25,224 bases of DNA. It comes from a virus. Each line of letters begins with the position of its first letter. Positions within the stretch are counted from its first letter, which is position 1. The stretch lies in IMG/VR virus record IMGVR_UViG_3300017922_000009, positions 1-25,224 of that record. One strand, given 5' to 3'. Of this stretch, positions 15,061 to 21,107 are shown piece by piece. The notes below the pieces were generated by a model. That model made no database searches. It was given only the letters and a program-made list of their open reading frames with translations, and had not been told where the DNA came from. A program made the position numbers and the translations under genes.

Positions 15061-15369
15061 TTACTTTAACCCAAAATCCATGAGGGTTGGACCGGCATCT
15101 TGCTCCGCTAAAATCTGTCGAACCCAAACCTCCGTAAGGCCGTACTTCCTGGCCAACTCCTTGTAGTTATCACCACGGAACTCCTCTTTTATTTTGCTGT
15201 CCCGAACCTTTCTCAAAACCGCGTCCAGCTTGGGAAAATATATTGCCGTGCCGCTAAACTTATCCGCCACTTTTAAGGTGTTTTCCATACCTATCAAATA
15301 CGCCAGGTCGCGGTATGGCTGTGGAAGGTCGGTGGAATCTATCTCATTCATCCATTCGCTTATTTCCAA
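15061..15369 (-). CDS. mor: Mor/C-family transcription activator
   Basis: This 102-aa protein is the middle/late transcription activator. The dimerisation domain reads DLAYLIGMENTLKVADKF followed by SGTAIYFPKLDAVLRK, the typical G-rich turn and YFPK strand of the family. The C-terminal helix-turn-helix is NYKELARKYGLTEVWVRQIL (residues 69-88). TTG 15369 is the likely start, with AAAAGGGG nine bases upstream; ATG 15351 lacks a site. It is the last gene before the terminator and lies next to the palindrome it probably binds. Only one Mor/C gene is visible, so it may replace both Mu proteins. Confidence 0.92.
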   Translation of the reverse strand: MEISEWMNEIDSTDLPQPYRDLAYLIGMENTLKVADKFSGTAIYFPKLDAVLRKVRDSKIKEEFRGDNYKELARKYGLTEVWVRQILAEQDAGPTLMDFGLK

Positions 15370-15384
15370 CCGGCACCACCCCTT

Positions 15385-15597
15385 TTATACTTTATATCCT
15401 TCTTTATTGTCAACCGAGCGACTTTTTGCAGTGCGCTTATTTTCTATTTTCCACAGCTGGTGATTCTCATTTTTTTTAAAACACTCACACTCTCTTTCCA
15501 GGCACCTGGACTCTCTCGCCTGCTTTACCGTAAGCCACAACCGGTGATATTCACACCATCCATAACGCCTGCTTTCCTTCGGCGGCCTGCCCCACAT
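15385..15597 (-). CDS. Small Cys-rich protein, putative zinc binding
   Basis: This 70-aa basic protein carries Cys15-x2-His18, then Cys32, Cys37 and Cys39, a spacing that could hold one zinc ion (CEYHRLWLTVKQARESRC). The C-terminal half is lysine-rich and hydrophilic. AAGGAG lies about nine bases before the ATG. It sits just upstream of mor in the same operon. I do not recognise the family; nucleic acid or protein binding is a guess from the Cys pattern. Confidence 0.7.
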   Translation of the reverse strand: MWGRPPKESRRYGWCEYHRLWLTVKQARESRCLERECECFKKNENHQLWKIENKRTAKSRSVDNKEGYKV

Positions 15598-15603
15598 TTA
15601 TAC

Positions 15604-15840
15604 CTACTCCTTTTTACTTACAACGTATCTTTTTTTAATCTCACCATGATCACCAACTTCACAGTTATGATCAAATAAAAACTCTTTCAAGTCCTCCAAA
15701 GCTTCTTTGTATGTTTCACGCACAGCTCCCACATAGGGACCGGTGATCTTCTTAACTCCCGCAACATAAAAGCCTTCTTTGAGAAAGTACTCATTGTTTT
15801 CTTCCGTGCTGATACAGCATCCGCTTAATTTATCGCTCAT
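15604..15840 (-). CDS. Hypothetical 78-aa protein
   Basis: This small acidic protein has a mixed strand-helix pattern: strands FYVAGVKKI and VGAVRE, then a helix YKEALEDLKEFLFDHNCEVG. Its start overlaps the gemA stop by 11 bases, so translation is coupled. No family recognised. It belongs to the block between gemA and mor, which in Mu-like phages is variable. Confidence 0.7.
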   Translation of the reverse strand: MSDKLSGCCISTEENNEYFLKEGFYVAGVKKITGPYVGAVRETYKEALEDLKEFLFDHNCEVGDHGEIKKRYVVSKKE

Positions 15841-16237
15841 TACAGCAATCCCCGCTTTGCTGGCGATCTCTTATTTTCTTAAGCCCCTCGATGATACGCC
15901 AGGCCATATCAGCCGTAATCCACTCCATATTCTCTACGCCGGCGTACTTTTTAACAAATCCGGACAACCTCTTGGGGTTACTGTCCCAACCCAGCTGACT
16001 GGCCAGCTGCTTTATTTTCCACTTCTGCCTGCTGGAAGCCATGCTCATCCCCGGCTCCCGCCCTTTATACCTTTGTAAATGGTCAATAACATTTTTGGCC
16101 TGAGCTTTAGTGAGGCTGGATATGCTGCTGGACCCGGTAACATTTCTTACGGTCGTCCGGAGCAAATCCTCATCCAAATCCAGCTCTTTGGCTGAGGCCC
16201 AAATCATACGCATTTGCGACTTGGTTATTTTGGCCAT
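15830..16237 (-). CDS. gemA: Regulatory protein GemA, DUF1018 (Mu gp16-like)
   Basis: This 135-aa protein matches the DUF1018 family. It starts MAKITKSQMRMIWASAKELD and continues with DEDLLRTTVRNVTGSSSISS and LTKAQAKNVIDHLQR, ending with GVENMEWITADMAWRIIEGL. In Mu, GemA alters host gene expression and DNA supercoiling. The ATG overlaps the previous TAA by one base (TAATG). Placement upstream of mor matches the Mu layout. Confidence 0.92.
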   Translation of the reverse strand: MAKITKSQMRMIWASAKELDLDEDLLRTTVRNVTGSSSISSLTKAQAKNVIDHLQRYKGREPGMSMASSRQKWKIKQLASQLGWDSNPKRLSGFVKKYAGVENMEWITADMAWRIIEGLKKIRDRQQSGDCCNER

Positions 16238-16554
16238 TACAACATCAACACCGTTTCAATATTGCCGTCCCACTCAATGGTATCCGGCAGTATATTTTTG
16301 TCCGACAGGCTAACCATTTGCTTGAGCTCTTCCAGGTGCGACTTAGATTCACTCATATTATTCGTCCCGGTTTTGTGGTGCATGAGAATCCTAACTTTAA
16401 CACAACCGTCCTTCTTTAAAAGTCTGTTTTTTGCCGTCTCCGGACATTCTTCCAGGTATGCCACATGATACTTGCCGGTTCTCTTATTCTGTAAAATGCA
16501 AGCCATATCATAATCACCTGCATACATTTTTCCATCATTGCCGAAGGTTAACAT
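16237..16554 (-). CDS. Hypothetical early protein
   Basis: This 105-aa protein starts at ATG 16554, overlapping the dnaC-like stop by one base, with AAGGGGG eight bases upstream; longer in-frame starts lie inside the dnaC-like gene and were rejected. Its N-terminal half is beta-rich (MYAGDYDMACILQNKRTGKY, HVAYLEECPET). The rest has a helix SHLEELKQMVSL. I do not recognise a family. It is translationally coupled on both sides, between dnaC-like and gemA. Confidence 0.72.
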   Translation of the reverse strand: MLTFGNDGKMYAGDYDMACILQNKRTGKYHVAYLEECPETAKNRLLKKDGCVKVRILMHHKTGTNNMSESKSHLEELKQMVSLSDKNILPDTIEWDGNIETVLML

Positions 16555-17312
16555 TATCGCATCCCCCTTCTGTAATCTTCTCCATCCACCGCCAGCACGT
16601 AACACATTTCCTTTATCCGTGAGACAATGCGTTCCCATGCCAGCATCGTGTTCCCGTATTCGTCTAGTTCCATATTCTCTAGCGGCACGTTGGTTGTAAT
16701 AATAGTTGGCAGCTGCTCCACGTACCTGGCATTTAAAATAAGGTACAAGCGTTCCACCGCCCAGTCCGATCCTCTTTCCGCCCCCAGGTCATCCAAAAGA
16801 ACCAGGTCCGCAGTTTTAAGGATCTCCAGCCGCTCTTCCGCAGCCGCATTTCCGCCTTCTTTGGGCCTCAGAGAATCCAGCAGATCCGGTACAACTCCTA
16901 CAACTGCCGCCACTGATTGTTTTATTAATTCATTGACAATCCCGAAAGCCAGGTGGCTTTTACCGGTACCGGTCGGCCCCACCAGGCATAAGCCGTTTTT
17001 ATTTTCTCCGGCAAGTTCGCGGTAGCGCTCAACGTAGCGCAAAGCAGACTTATAGGCGGCCGGCTGGCGTTCACCGTTAAAGCCTTTAAGCGTCCTGTCC
17101 CGGTACCGCTTAGGAATTCCTGATACGCTAAAAAGTTTTTCTATCCTGGTGCGCTTTCGCCAATCTTTTTTACACTGGCACTCGCGTACCGTATTCGAAT
17201 CAACGTATACCCATCCGGACCCATCACATCTTTCATAGGGGCAGCCCTTCGTCGTAGAGGCTGCCACCGTAGCTTCCTCTCCGCGGGGTATTTCTCTTGC
17301 TTGTTCCGCCAC
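16554..17312 (-). CDS. DnaC-like replicative helicase loader (AAA+ ATPase)
   Basis: This 252-aa protein has a putative zinc knuckle (Cys24, Cys29, Cys45, Cys47), then an AAA+ domain. Walker A is GPTGTGKS (112-119), Walker B is LVLLDDLGAE (170-179), and sensor 1 is TIITTNVPLE. The helix GIPKRYRDRTLKGF before Walker A is typical of DnaC/DnaI loaders, which place the DnaB-type helicase on DNA. It starts at GTG 17312 with AAGGGGGG eight bases upstream, overlapping the preceding gene by 80 bases. Mu itself relies on the host PriA-DnaC route, so a phage-coded loader is a departure from Mu. Confidence 0.9.
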   Translation of the reverse strand: MAEQAREIPRGEEATVAASTTKGCPYERCDGSGWVYVDSNTVRECQCKKDWRKRTRIEKLFSVSGIPKRYRDRTLKGFNGERQPAAYKSALRYVERYRELAGENKNGLCLVGPTGTGKSHLAFGIVNELIKQSVAAVVGVVPDLLDSLRPKEGGNAAAEERLEILKTADLVLLDDLGAERGSDWAVERLYLILNARYVEQLPTIITTNVPLENMELDEYGNTMLAWERIVSRIKEMCYVLAVDGEDYRRGMR

Positions 17313-17604
17313 TATTTGCGCCCCCCTTCAACACATATTTGGGCCACAAAGCCTCCACCCGTGCCAGGTGATCAACTTTATCCTTCCAGTACCGGTCCCT
17401 GAACAGCCAGTCAATACATGCCTTCCACTGCACAACCGCCGGGGCGTTTTCGCCGGCCAACATATTACGGGCGACGGAAAGCTGTTTCAAGTGCCAGTCC
17501 CGGGGGAACTTACTAACCCCGCGCTCTTTCATCTTTTCTTTTAAATGTGCAACCAGGGCTTTCTCCTCTTCGGAGAAGCCCCGGTTATTTTTCTTTTTGG
17601 CCAC
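17233..17604 (-). CDS. Putative replication-associated protein
   Basis: This 123-aa protein is basic and helical with Trp-rich stretches (FPRDWHLKQLSVARNMLAGE, VVQWKACIDWLFRDRYWKDK, RVEALWPKYVL). This pattern resembles the C-terminal helical domain of phage replication initiators that recruit helicase loaders. The Gly/Ser/Arg-rich tail (GGTSKRNTPRRGSYGGS) looks disordered. It starts at GTG 17604 with GAGGTGA upstream and overlaps the loader gene. Partnership with the loader is inferred from this overlap. Confidence 0.68.
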   Translation of the reverse strand: MAKKKNNRGFSEEEKALVAHLKEKMKERGVSKFPRDWHLKQLSVARNMLAGENAPAVVQWKACIDWLFRDRYWKDKVDHLARVEALWPKYVLKGGANSGGTSKRNTPRRGSYGGSLYDEGLPL

Positions 17605-17613
17605 GTTTTCACC

Positions 17614-17706
17614 TCACATCCAGTGCCTTGCAACGACCAGGGCCGCCACCAGGTACCCGGCGGTAAACCCTATAAAGACGTAAGCCATTTTATCCGCAAG
17701 CCTCAT
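17614..17706 (-). CDS. 30-aa single-pass membrane peptide
   Basis: ATG 17706 overlaps the upstream stop in an ATGA junction and GAGGAAG lies upstream, so this tiny frame is very likely translated. The product has a short charged N-terminus (MRLADKM), a hydrophobic core (AYVFIGFTAGYLVAALVVA) and a basic end (RHWM). It would span the membrane once. Its stop is 10 bases before the next gene. Function unknown. Confidence 0.68.
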   Translation of the reverse strand: MRLADKMAYVFIGFTAGYLVAALVVARHWM

Positions 17707-18368
17707 ACCGTCACTTCCTCGACTTCCAGCCCGACCTTAATCCCCTCATCAACAATCACGGCGTGCCTGATTCTTTTCAAGGCTTCCTTAAATTCCTGGC
17801 TGCCGGTTTTGTATCCGGCTGCCTCCAGCAGGTTAACTATGCTTTCGTAGTTTTTAGCTTCCTTCACGAAGTATGCGAAGTGCTCGGCGTCACTGTCATT
17901 CAGCCCGGCAATACTCTTTAGGTGAACAACATCCTTTTTCCAGTTCCCCTTAAGCTTTTTCTTAAGTGTCCTTTTTGTCTTTTCGTCGCTGGTTATTTGA
18001 GCAATCACATCATCCACCGACTGCTCTATGTAATCGCCCTGAAATACTGCTGTCAGCAGGCGCTTAAAGGGTTCCGAAAGTTTATACTTGGGTTCGGCTT
18101 TTACAAAATCTTTAACCAGCACTTCTCCAATGGCCTGCTTTAAGAATTCGTAAGAAACCAATTTCAAAGTTTCGCTGGTCGTCACTTCCACCTTGGAGTT
18201 ACCGTTCCCCCAAAACTCCACCTGTTTAACCTTCTTGTTTTCTAAGGCATCCAGTGCTTGCTTTTGAAACTCGGCCTTTAACCTGTCGATCTCCTTTTTG
18301 GCCTCTGCCGCCAGGTTAACCCATTTGGCATACTCGTCAACTTTAGCTTTTATGGTGGCCTCATCCAT
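17703..18368 (-). CDS. Hypothetical early protein with N-terminal coiled coil
   Basis: This 221-aa protein begins at ATG 18368, nine bases after GGAGG and overlapping the previous stop by eight bases. Residues 1-50 form a charged helix (KVDEYAKWVNLAAEAKKEID, RLKAEFQKQALDALENKK), then a short beta stretch (KQVEFWGNGNSKVEVTTS). The rest is helical and lysine-rich (KTKRTLKKKLKGNWKKDV, LNDSDAEHFAYFVKEAKNYE). Size and operon place are like the Mu Gam nuclease inhibitor, but I see no clear Gam motif, so the function is left open. Confidence 0.75.
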   Translation of the reverse strand: MDEATIKAKVDEYAKWVNLAAEAKKEIDRLKAEFQKQALDALENKKVKQVEFWGNGNSKVEVTTSETLKLVSYEFLKQAIGEVLVKDFVKAEPKYKLSEPFKRLLTAVFQGDYIEQSVDDVIAQITSDEKTKRTLKKKLKGNWKKDVVHLKSIAGLNDSDAEHFAYFVKEAKNYESIVNLLEAAGYKTGSQEFKEALKRIRHAVIVDEGIKVGLEVEEVTV

Positions 18369-18615
18369 CAGTACCAACCTCCTCTGACATCTTTGCCACG
18401 CAGCCCTGGCACACACTCCTGCCTGCATACATCACCACATTTTCACTGCCCTGGCAAAAGACACAGCGCGGAGTGTGAGGACCTACCACCAGCATCCCAT
18501 CCTTGACGGTGATATCAACTGCCGTGCCGCCCAGGAAACTATATTCCCTCCGAATGTCCGCCGGTATAGTCAGTGTGCCTGATTTGCTGATAACCTTATG
18601 TCTTGGCTTTTCCAT
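18361..18615 (-). CDS. AbrB-type DNA-binding protein fused to a zinc ribbon
   Basis: This 84-aa protein has an N-terminal SpoVT/AbrB swapped-hairpin domain (HKVISKSGTLTIPADIRREY, residues 6-25, then GTAVDITVKDGMLVVGP). It is followed by a C-terminal four-Cys zinc ribbon (Cys51, Cys54, Cys69, Cys72: CVFC and CQGC). AbrB domains bind DNA as dimers, and AbrB-like factors control transition-state genes in Firmicutes. AAGGTGA precedes the ATG. It is in the early operon, so it could retune phage or host transcription after infection. Confidence 0.85.
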   Translation of the reverse strand: MEKPRHKVISKSGTLTIPADIRREYSFLGGTAVDITVKDGMLVVGPHTPRCVFCQGSENVVMYAGRSVCQGCVAKMSEEVGTDG

Positions 18616-18639
18616 TTTCTCACCTTCCTCTTCAATAAA

Positions 18640-19074
18640 CTATTCAACCAACTCAATGGCTTTATTATGATTAATCAAGTGTTTCTTAAGAGAGTTGAAC
18701 GACGTCCAAAACCATGTATAAGTGGTGTATTTAGCGTCAGGATCAAGGAGTCCATTCTCCTTACGAAGGCGCTTTGATATTTTTCGTAATGCCTTCTTTT
18801 CCTTTGTGGAATGTAAGGACTTCACTATTTTACGGAAAAACCTACGACGCTCCTCGCAATCATCCAACAGCCATTTACCTTTGATCACGCCATTTACATA
18901 CACCATAATGACATTCTTAAATTGATTGCGCCGCTCCAGCATCAAAGTTACCTCGTAGCCGTCACAGTTTAACTTGACCGGGTAATATAAATGCTGCAGC
19001 CGCTCCTCAACCTTGTCCCAGTCCTCAACACTCATGCCGCCATCAGGCTTTACCTGGTCCGCTGTTTTGGTCAT
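18640..19074 (-). CDS. Hypothetical 144-aa basic early protein
   Basis: The N-terminus is acidic (GMSVEDWDKVEERLQHLYYP), followed by strands (VKLNCDGYEVTLMLERRNQF, KNVIMVYVNGVIKGKWL). A very basic helical segment follows (RRRFFRKIVKSLHSTKEKKA, LRKISKRLRKENG), with an aromatic C-terminal part (YTTYTWFWTSFNSLKKHL). The basic region suggests nucleic acid binding. Its ATG overlaps the previous stop (ATGA). No family recognised. Confidence 0.75.
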   Translation of the reverse strand: MTKTADQVKPDGGMSVEDWDKVEERLQHLYYPVKLNCDGYEVTLMLERRNQFKNVIMVYVNGVIKGKWLLDDCEERRRFFRKIVKSLHSTKEKKALRKISKRLRKENGLLDPDAKYTTYTWFWTSFNSLKKHLINHNKAIELVE

Positions 19075-19277
19075 TCCGTAACCTCCGGGCCTGCAACATC
19101 CTCAATGGCGGCCCTTTCAATGGTGGCCAGTGAAAGTCTCAGGTCCTCTATGACCGAGCAACCACTACAACCTTTGTCGGCTTGTTCCATTATCGTTTCC
19201 ACCGCTTCCTCAACGGAACTCAGGCCGTCCCTGACGCAAGTAAGCGCCGCCTTAACCGTATCCTTCAGTTTATCCAC
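19071..19277 (-). CDS. Small acidic helical early protein
   Basis: This 68-aa acidic helical protein contains SSVEEAVETIMEQADKGCSG and ends DVAGPEVTE. Three cysteines are present (ALTC, GCSGC). It is coupled to both neighbours by short overlaps. No family recognised. The acidic, helical character would suit a small inhibitor or adaptor, but that is only a guess. Confidence 0.68.
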   Translation of the reverse strand: MDKLKDTVKAALTCVRDGLSSVEEAVETIMEQADKGCSGCSVIEDLRLSLATIERAAIEDVAGPEVTE

Positions 19278-19680
19278 TACGCCTCACCGCCTTTGGAAAT
19301 GGCATCCTTCGCCCATTCATTACAGCCTTCCTGATCATGGCACTCCTAATTCTCTTCACGCCTTGCGCAGTCCGGTTCAATCTTTTTGCTATCTCTTCGT
19401 CCGTCAACCCCTGGACAAACAGCTGCTCGGCATACGCCCGCTCCTTGGCTGTCCAATTACCCTTTTTAATTCTCTGCCCATGCCTGGGTAATGCGGAAAC
19501 CGAACTACCTGCAGATGCCTGCTCTGCCGGCCTGCGAACTCCCGGCTTATACTCCATAAAGCCGGAGGTGGTCACCCTTTGTTGACTCCAAAACTCTCGC
19601 AGCCGGTTATAGCCTCTACCGGTCTTGATGTCCACATGAACAATAGGGTTTTTAAAGCGCTCCTTTAGATCATCACTCAT
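19270..19680 (-). CDS. Helix-turn-helix early regulator
   Basis: This product of about 136 aa starts MSDDLKERFKNPIVHVDIKT. The C-terminal half carries a helix-turn-helix of the WT-ER type (GNWTAKERAYAEQLFVQGLT, DEEIAKRLNRTAQGVKRIRS), similar to GcrA-like or sigma-region-4-like modules. It ends with a basic tail. ATG 19680 has AAGGA eight bases upstream; earlier in-frame starts lack good sites. It is the first leftward gene after the 400-bp gap, so it may start a new transcription unit. DNA binding is likely; the target is unknown. Confidence 0.78.
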   Translation of the reverse strand: MSDDLKERFKNPIVHVDIKTGRGYNRLREFWSQQRVTTSGFMEYKPGVRRPAEQASAGSSVSALPRHGQRIKKGNWTAKERAYAEQLFVQGLTDEEIAKRLNRTAQGVKRIRSAMIRKAVMNGRRMPFPKAVRRSG

Positions 19681-19792
19681 TGCCAAATCCTTCACCCCTT
19701 TCGTATGGCTCCTCATCAGGCTCCGGGTGCCAACCCGGGCGAGGGGGATAGGTTATAAAGGTTTTTGGTTTTGCCTGGTAGAAAAAAGATTG

Positions 19793-20001
19793 TTGACGGC
19801 GGGCAGGTATTTTCGCTTTTTACCTCCATAAGAAGGGAGGTGATTCGATGGCAGATACCTGCAAGATTTGCGGGCAGAAGCTCCAGCCCCCTAAGCTGGA
19901 CGGAACCCGTAATCTGAATGGTGTTTGGACACTCTCTACCAAAGAGTGTCCGGGCCTATTCAGTAAAACCACATAACCAATAGTTGACTGCCCGCCGTCA
20001 A
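19793..20001. repeat. 209-bp segment bounded by perfect 14-bp inverted repeats
   Basis: TTGACGGCGGGCAG at 19793-19806 and its exact reverse complement at 19988-20001 bound a segment holding a tiny rightward gene and an inner 9-bp stem-loop (19927-19935 with 19943-19951). A third copy, TTGACGGCGGGCGG, is at 23252-23265. No target duplication is visible, so a mobile-element origin is not shown. Confidence 0.75.
19848..19976 (+). CDS. 42-aa CxxC-containing small protein encoded against the early operon
   Basis: ATG 19848 follows GGGAGGTGAT, a near-perfect match to the anti-Shine-Dalgarno sequence, with suitable spacing. The product MADTCKICGQKLQPPKLDG has one CxxC knuckle and a lone later Cys (TKECPG), so it may bind zinc as a dimer or partly. 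It lies inside the inverted-repeat segment and on the opposite strand to the flanking early genes. Its ribosome site can pair with ACCTCC at 19822-19827. No convincing promoter was found. Function unknown. Confidence 0.62.
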   Translation: MADTCKICGQKLQPPKLDGTRNLNGVWTLSTKECPGLFSKTT

Positions 20002-20078
20002 AATTAAAATCTTAGTTAACTAACCAGCTTTACATCGGTTTTAAAATGTTTTATTATTGTCCTAGCGGTGGCCGGGTT

Positions 20079-21077
20079 TTAGGCGAAGCTTAGGACTATA
20101 CGACCTAGCTCCTCAACCAGGTCTCCGGTGATTGGTTCGCCGTGGGTAACGTCCAAAAGACGTCCCAAAGCCTTCACCAGCTGCCTGATTCCTCGCTGCC
20201 GCCCTATAGAAGTCAGTAGTTCTTTAGCTTCGGGAGTGGCATTCACGTGGGCTAAGAATCTGCTGGCTTCTTCTTCTGATATGCCCGTTAATTTCTGATA
20301 GTAGCCAATGCGATCCCGAAGCCGTGCCATTTCCGGGCGATCCTCCGCGTATTCCAGGATACGCTGTGCCAGGGCGTGGTTGCCGCACAACACCACACCG
20401 GCGGACTTGGACTTGTCGTAGATGGCCCGGATTGCTTCCAGTACTCGCGGCCCCCGCAGCAGGTCAGCCTCGTCAAAGATCAAAAGACGGGGCTTTCTTT
20501 TTAGCTCCTTTACAACTTTCTTCATCAGGGTAGCGGAAGTGCCCTTAGAGAATATACCCAAAGCCTCGGCGATCTCCACTAGGATGCTTTTTACAGAGCT
20601 TGTCTCATCACAGGTGATAAGAATAGTGCTGCCGCCTTGCTGTTGGTAGTTTTCCAGAGTATATGTTTTGCCGGTACCGGGATTGCCGGTGATCATACCG
20701 AATTCAAGATTATCCAGGCAGGCCCGGCAGATACCCAAAACCCTTTCGCTGTCGCTGGTGGACACGTTCTTCAACTCTCTGACGCTGGTCACAAAACCGC
20801 CTTCCGGCTCCGTAGCACCTTCGGCAATTTCCGGCTTCTCTTCCCAGCGGCCTATTTTGATCAGGTAGGCGCGCACGGATCTACGCAATTTCTCACTTTC
20901 ACTGTAGTCGTTGTTTATATAACGGCTCATTACGGTTCTTGAAACTCCTATTGCTCTGGCCACATCGGCCTTGGTTGTACCTTCCTCGGTAACCACCCGG
21001 CGCAAAGTCTCTCTTTCCCTTGACCAGTTCTCCATAGTTGCTTCCACAGTGTTTTCAACAGCTTGCAAAGCACACAT
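20079..21077 (-). CDS. muB: MuB-type transposition target ATPase
   Basis: This 332-aa AAA+ ATPase is the MuB counterpart, which coats target DNA, delivers it to the transposase and gives target immunity. An N-terminal helix-turn-helix (TTKADVARAIGVSRTVMSRY, residues 34-53) is followed by Walker A GNPGTGKT (131-138) and Walker B LLIFDEADLL (198-207). Sensor 1 is GVVLCGNHAL. The C-terminal domain includes RGIRQLVKALGRLLDV. GGGAGGT is placed well ahead of the ATG at 21077. It directly follows muA. Confidence 0.95.
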   Translation of the reverse strand: MCALQAVENTVEATMENWSRERETLRRVVTEEGTTKADVARAIGVSRTVMSRYINNDYSESEKLRRSVRAYLIKIGRWEEKPEIAEGATEPEGGFVTSVRELKNVSTSDSERVLGICRACLDNLEFGMITGNPGTGKTYTLENYQQQGGSTILITCDETSSVKSILVEIAEALGIFSKGTSATLMKKVVKELKRKPRLLIFDEADLLRGPRVLEAIRAIYDKSKSAGVVLCGNHALAQRILEYAEDRPEMARLRDRIGYYQKLTGISEEEASRFLAHVNATPEAKELLTSIGRQRGIRQLVKALGRLLDVTHGEPITGDLVEELGRIVLSFA

Positions 21078-21107
21078 ATTTTGTACCTCCCTCTATATAA
21101 TTAATCT

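Noticed and set aside
17703-18368. Gam-type host nuclease inhibitor
   Set aside because: Size and operon position fit, but the typical Gam helical motifs could not be recognised, so it is left as hypothetical.
19793-19822. TTGACGG repeats as -35 boxes of promoters
   Set aside because: No acceptable -10 box at 15-19 bp on the matching strand of any of the three copies.
19848-19976. 42-aa protein as a Mu Com homologue
   Set aside because: It shares a CKxC-type start, but the second Cys pair of Com is missing and no mom-like gene is seen nearby.
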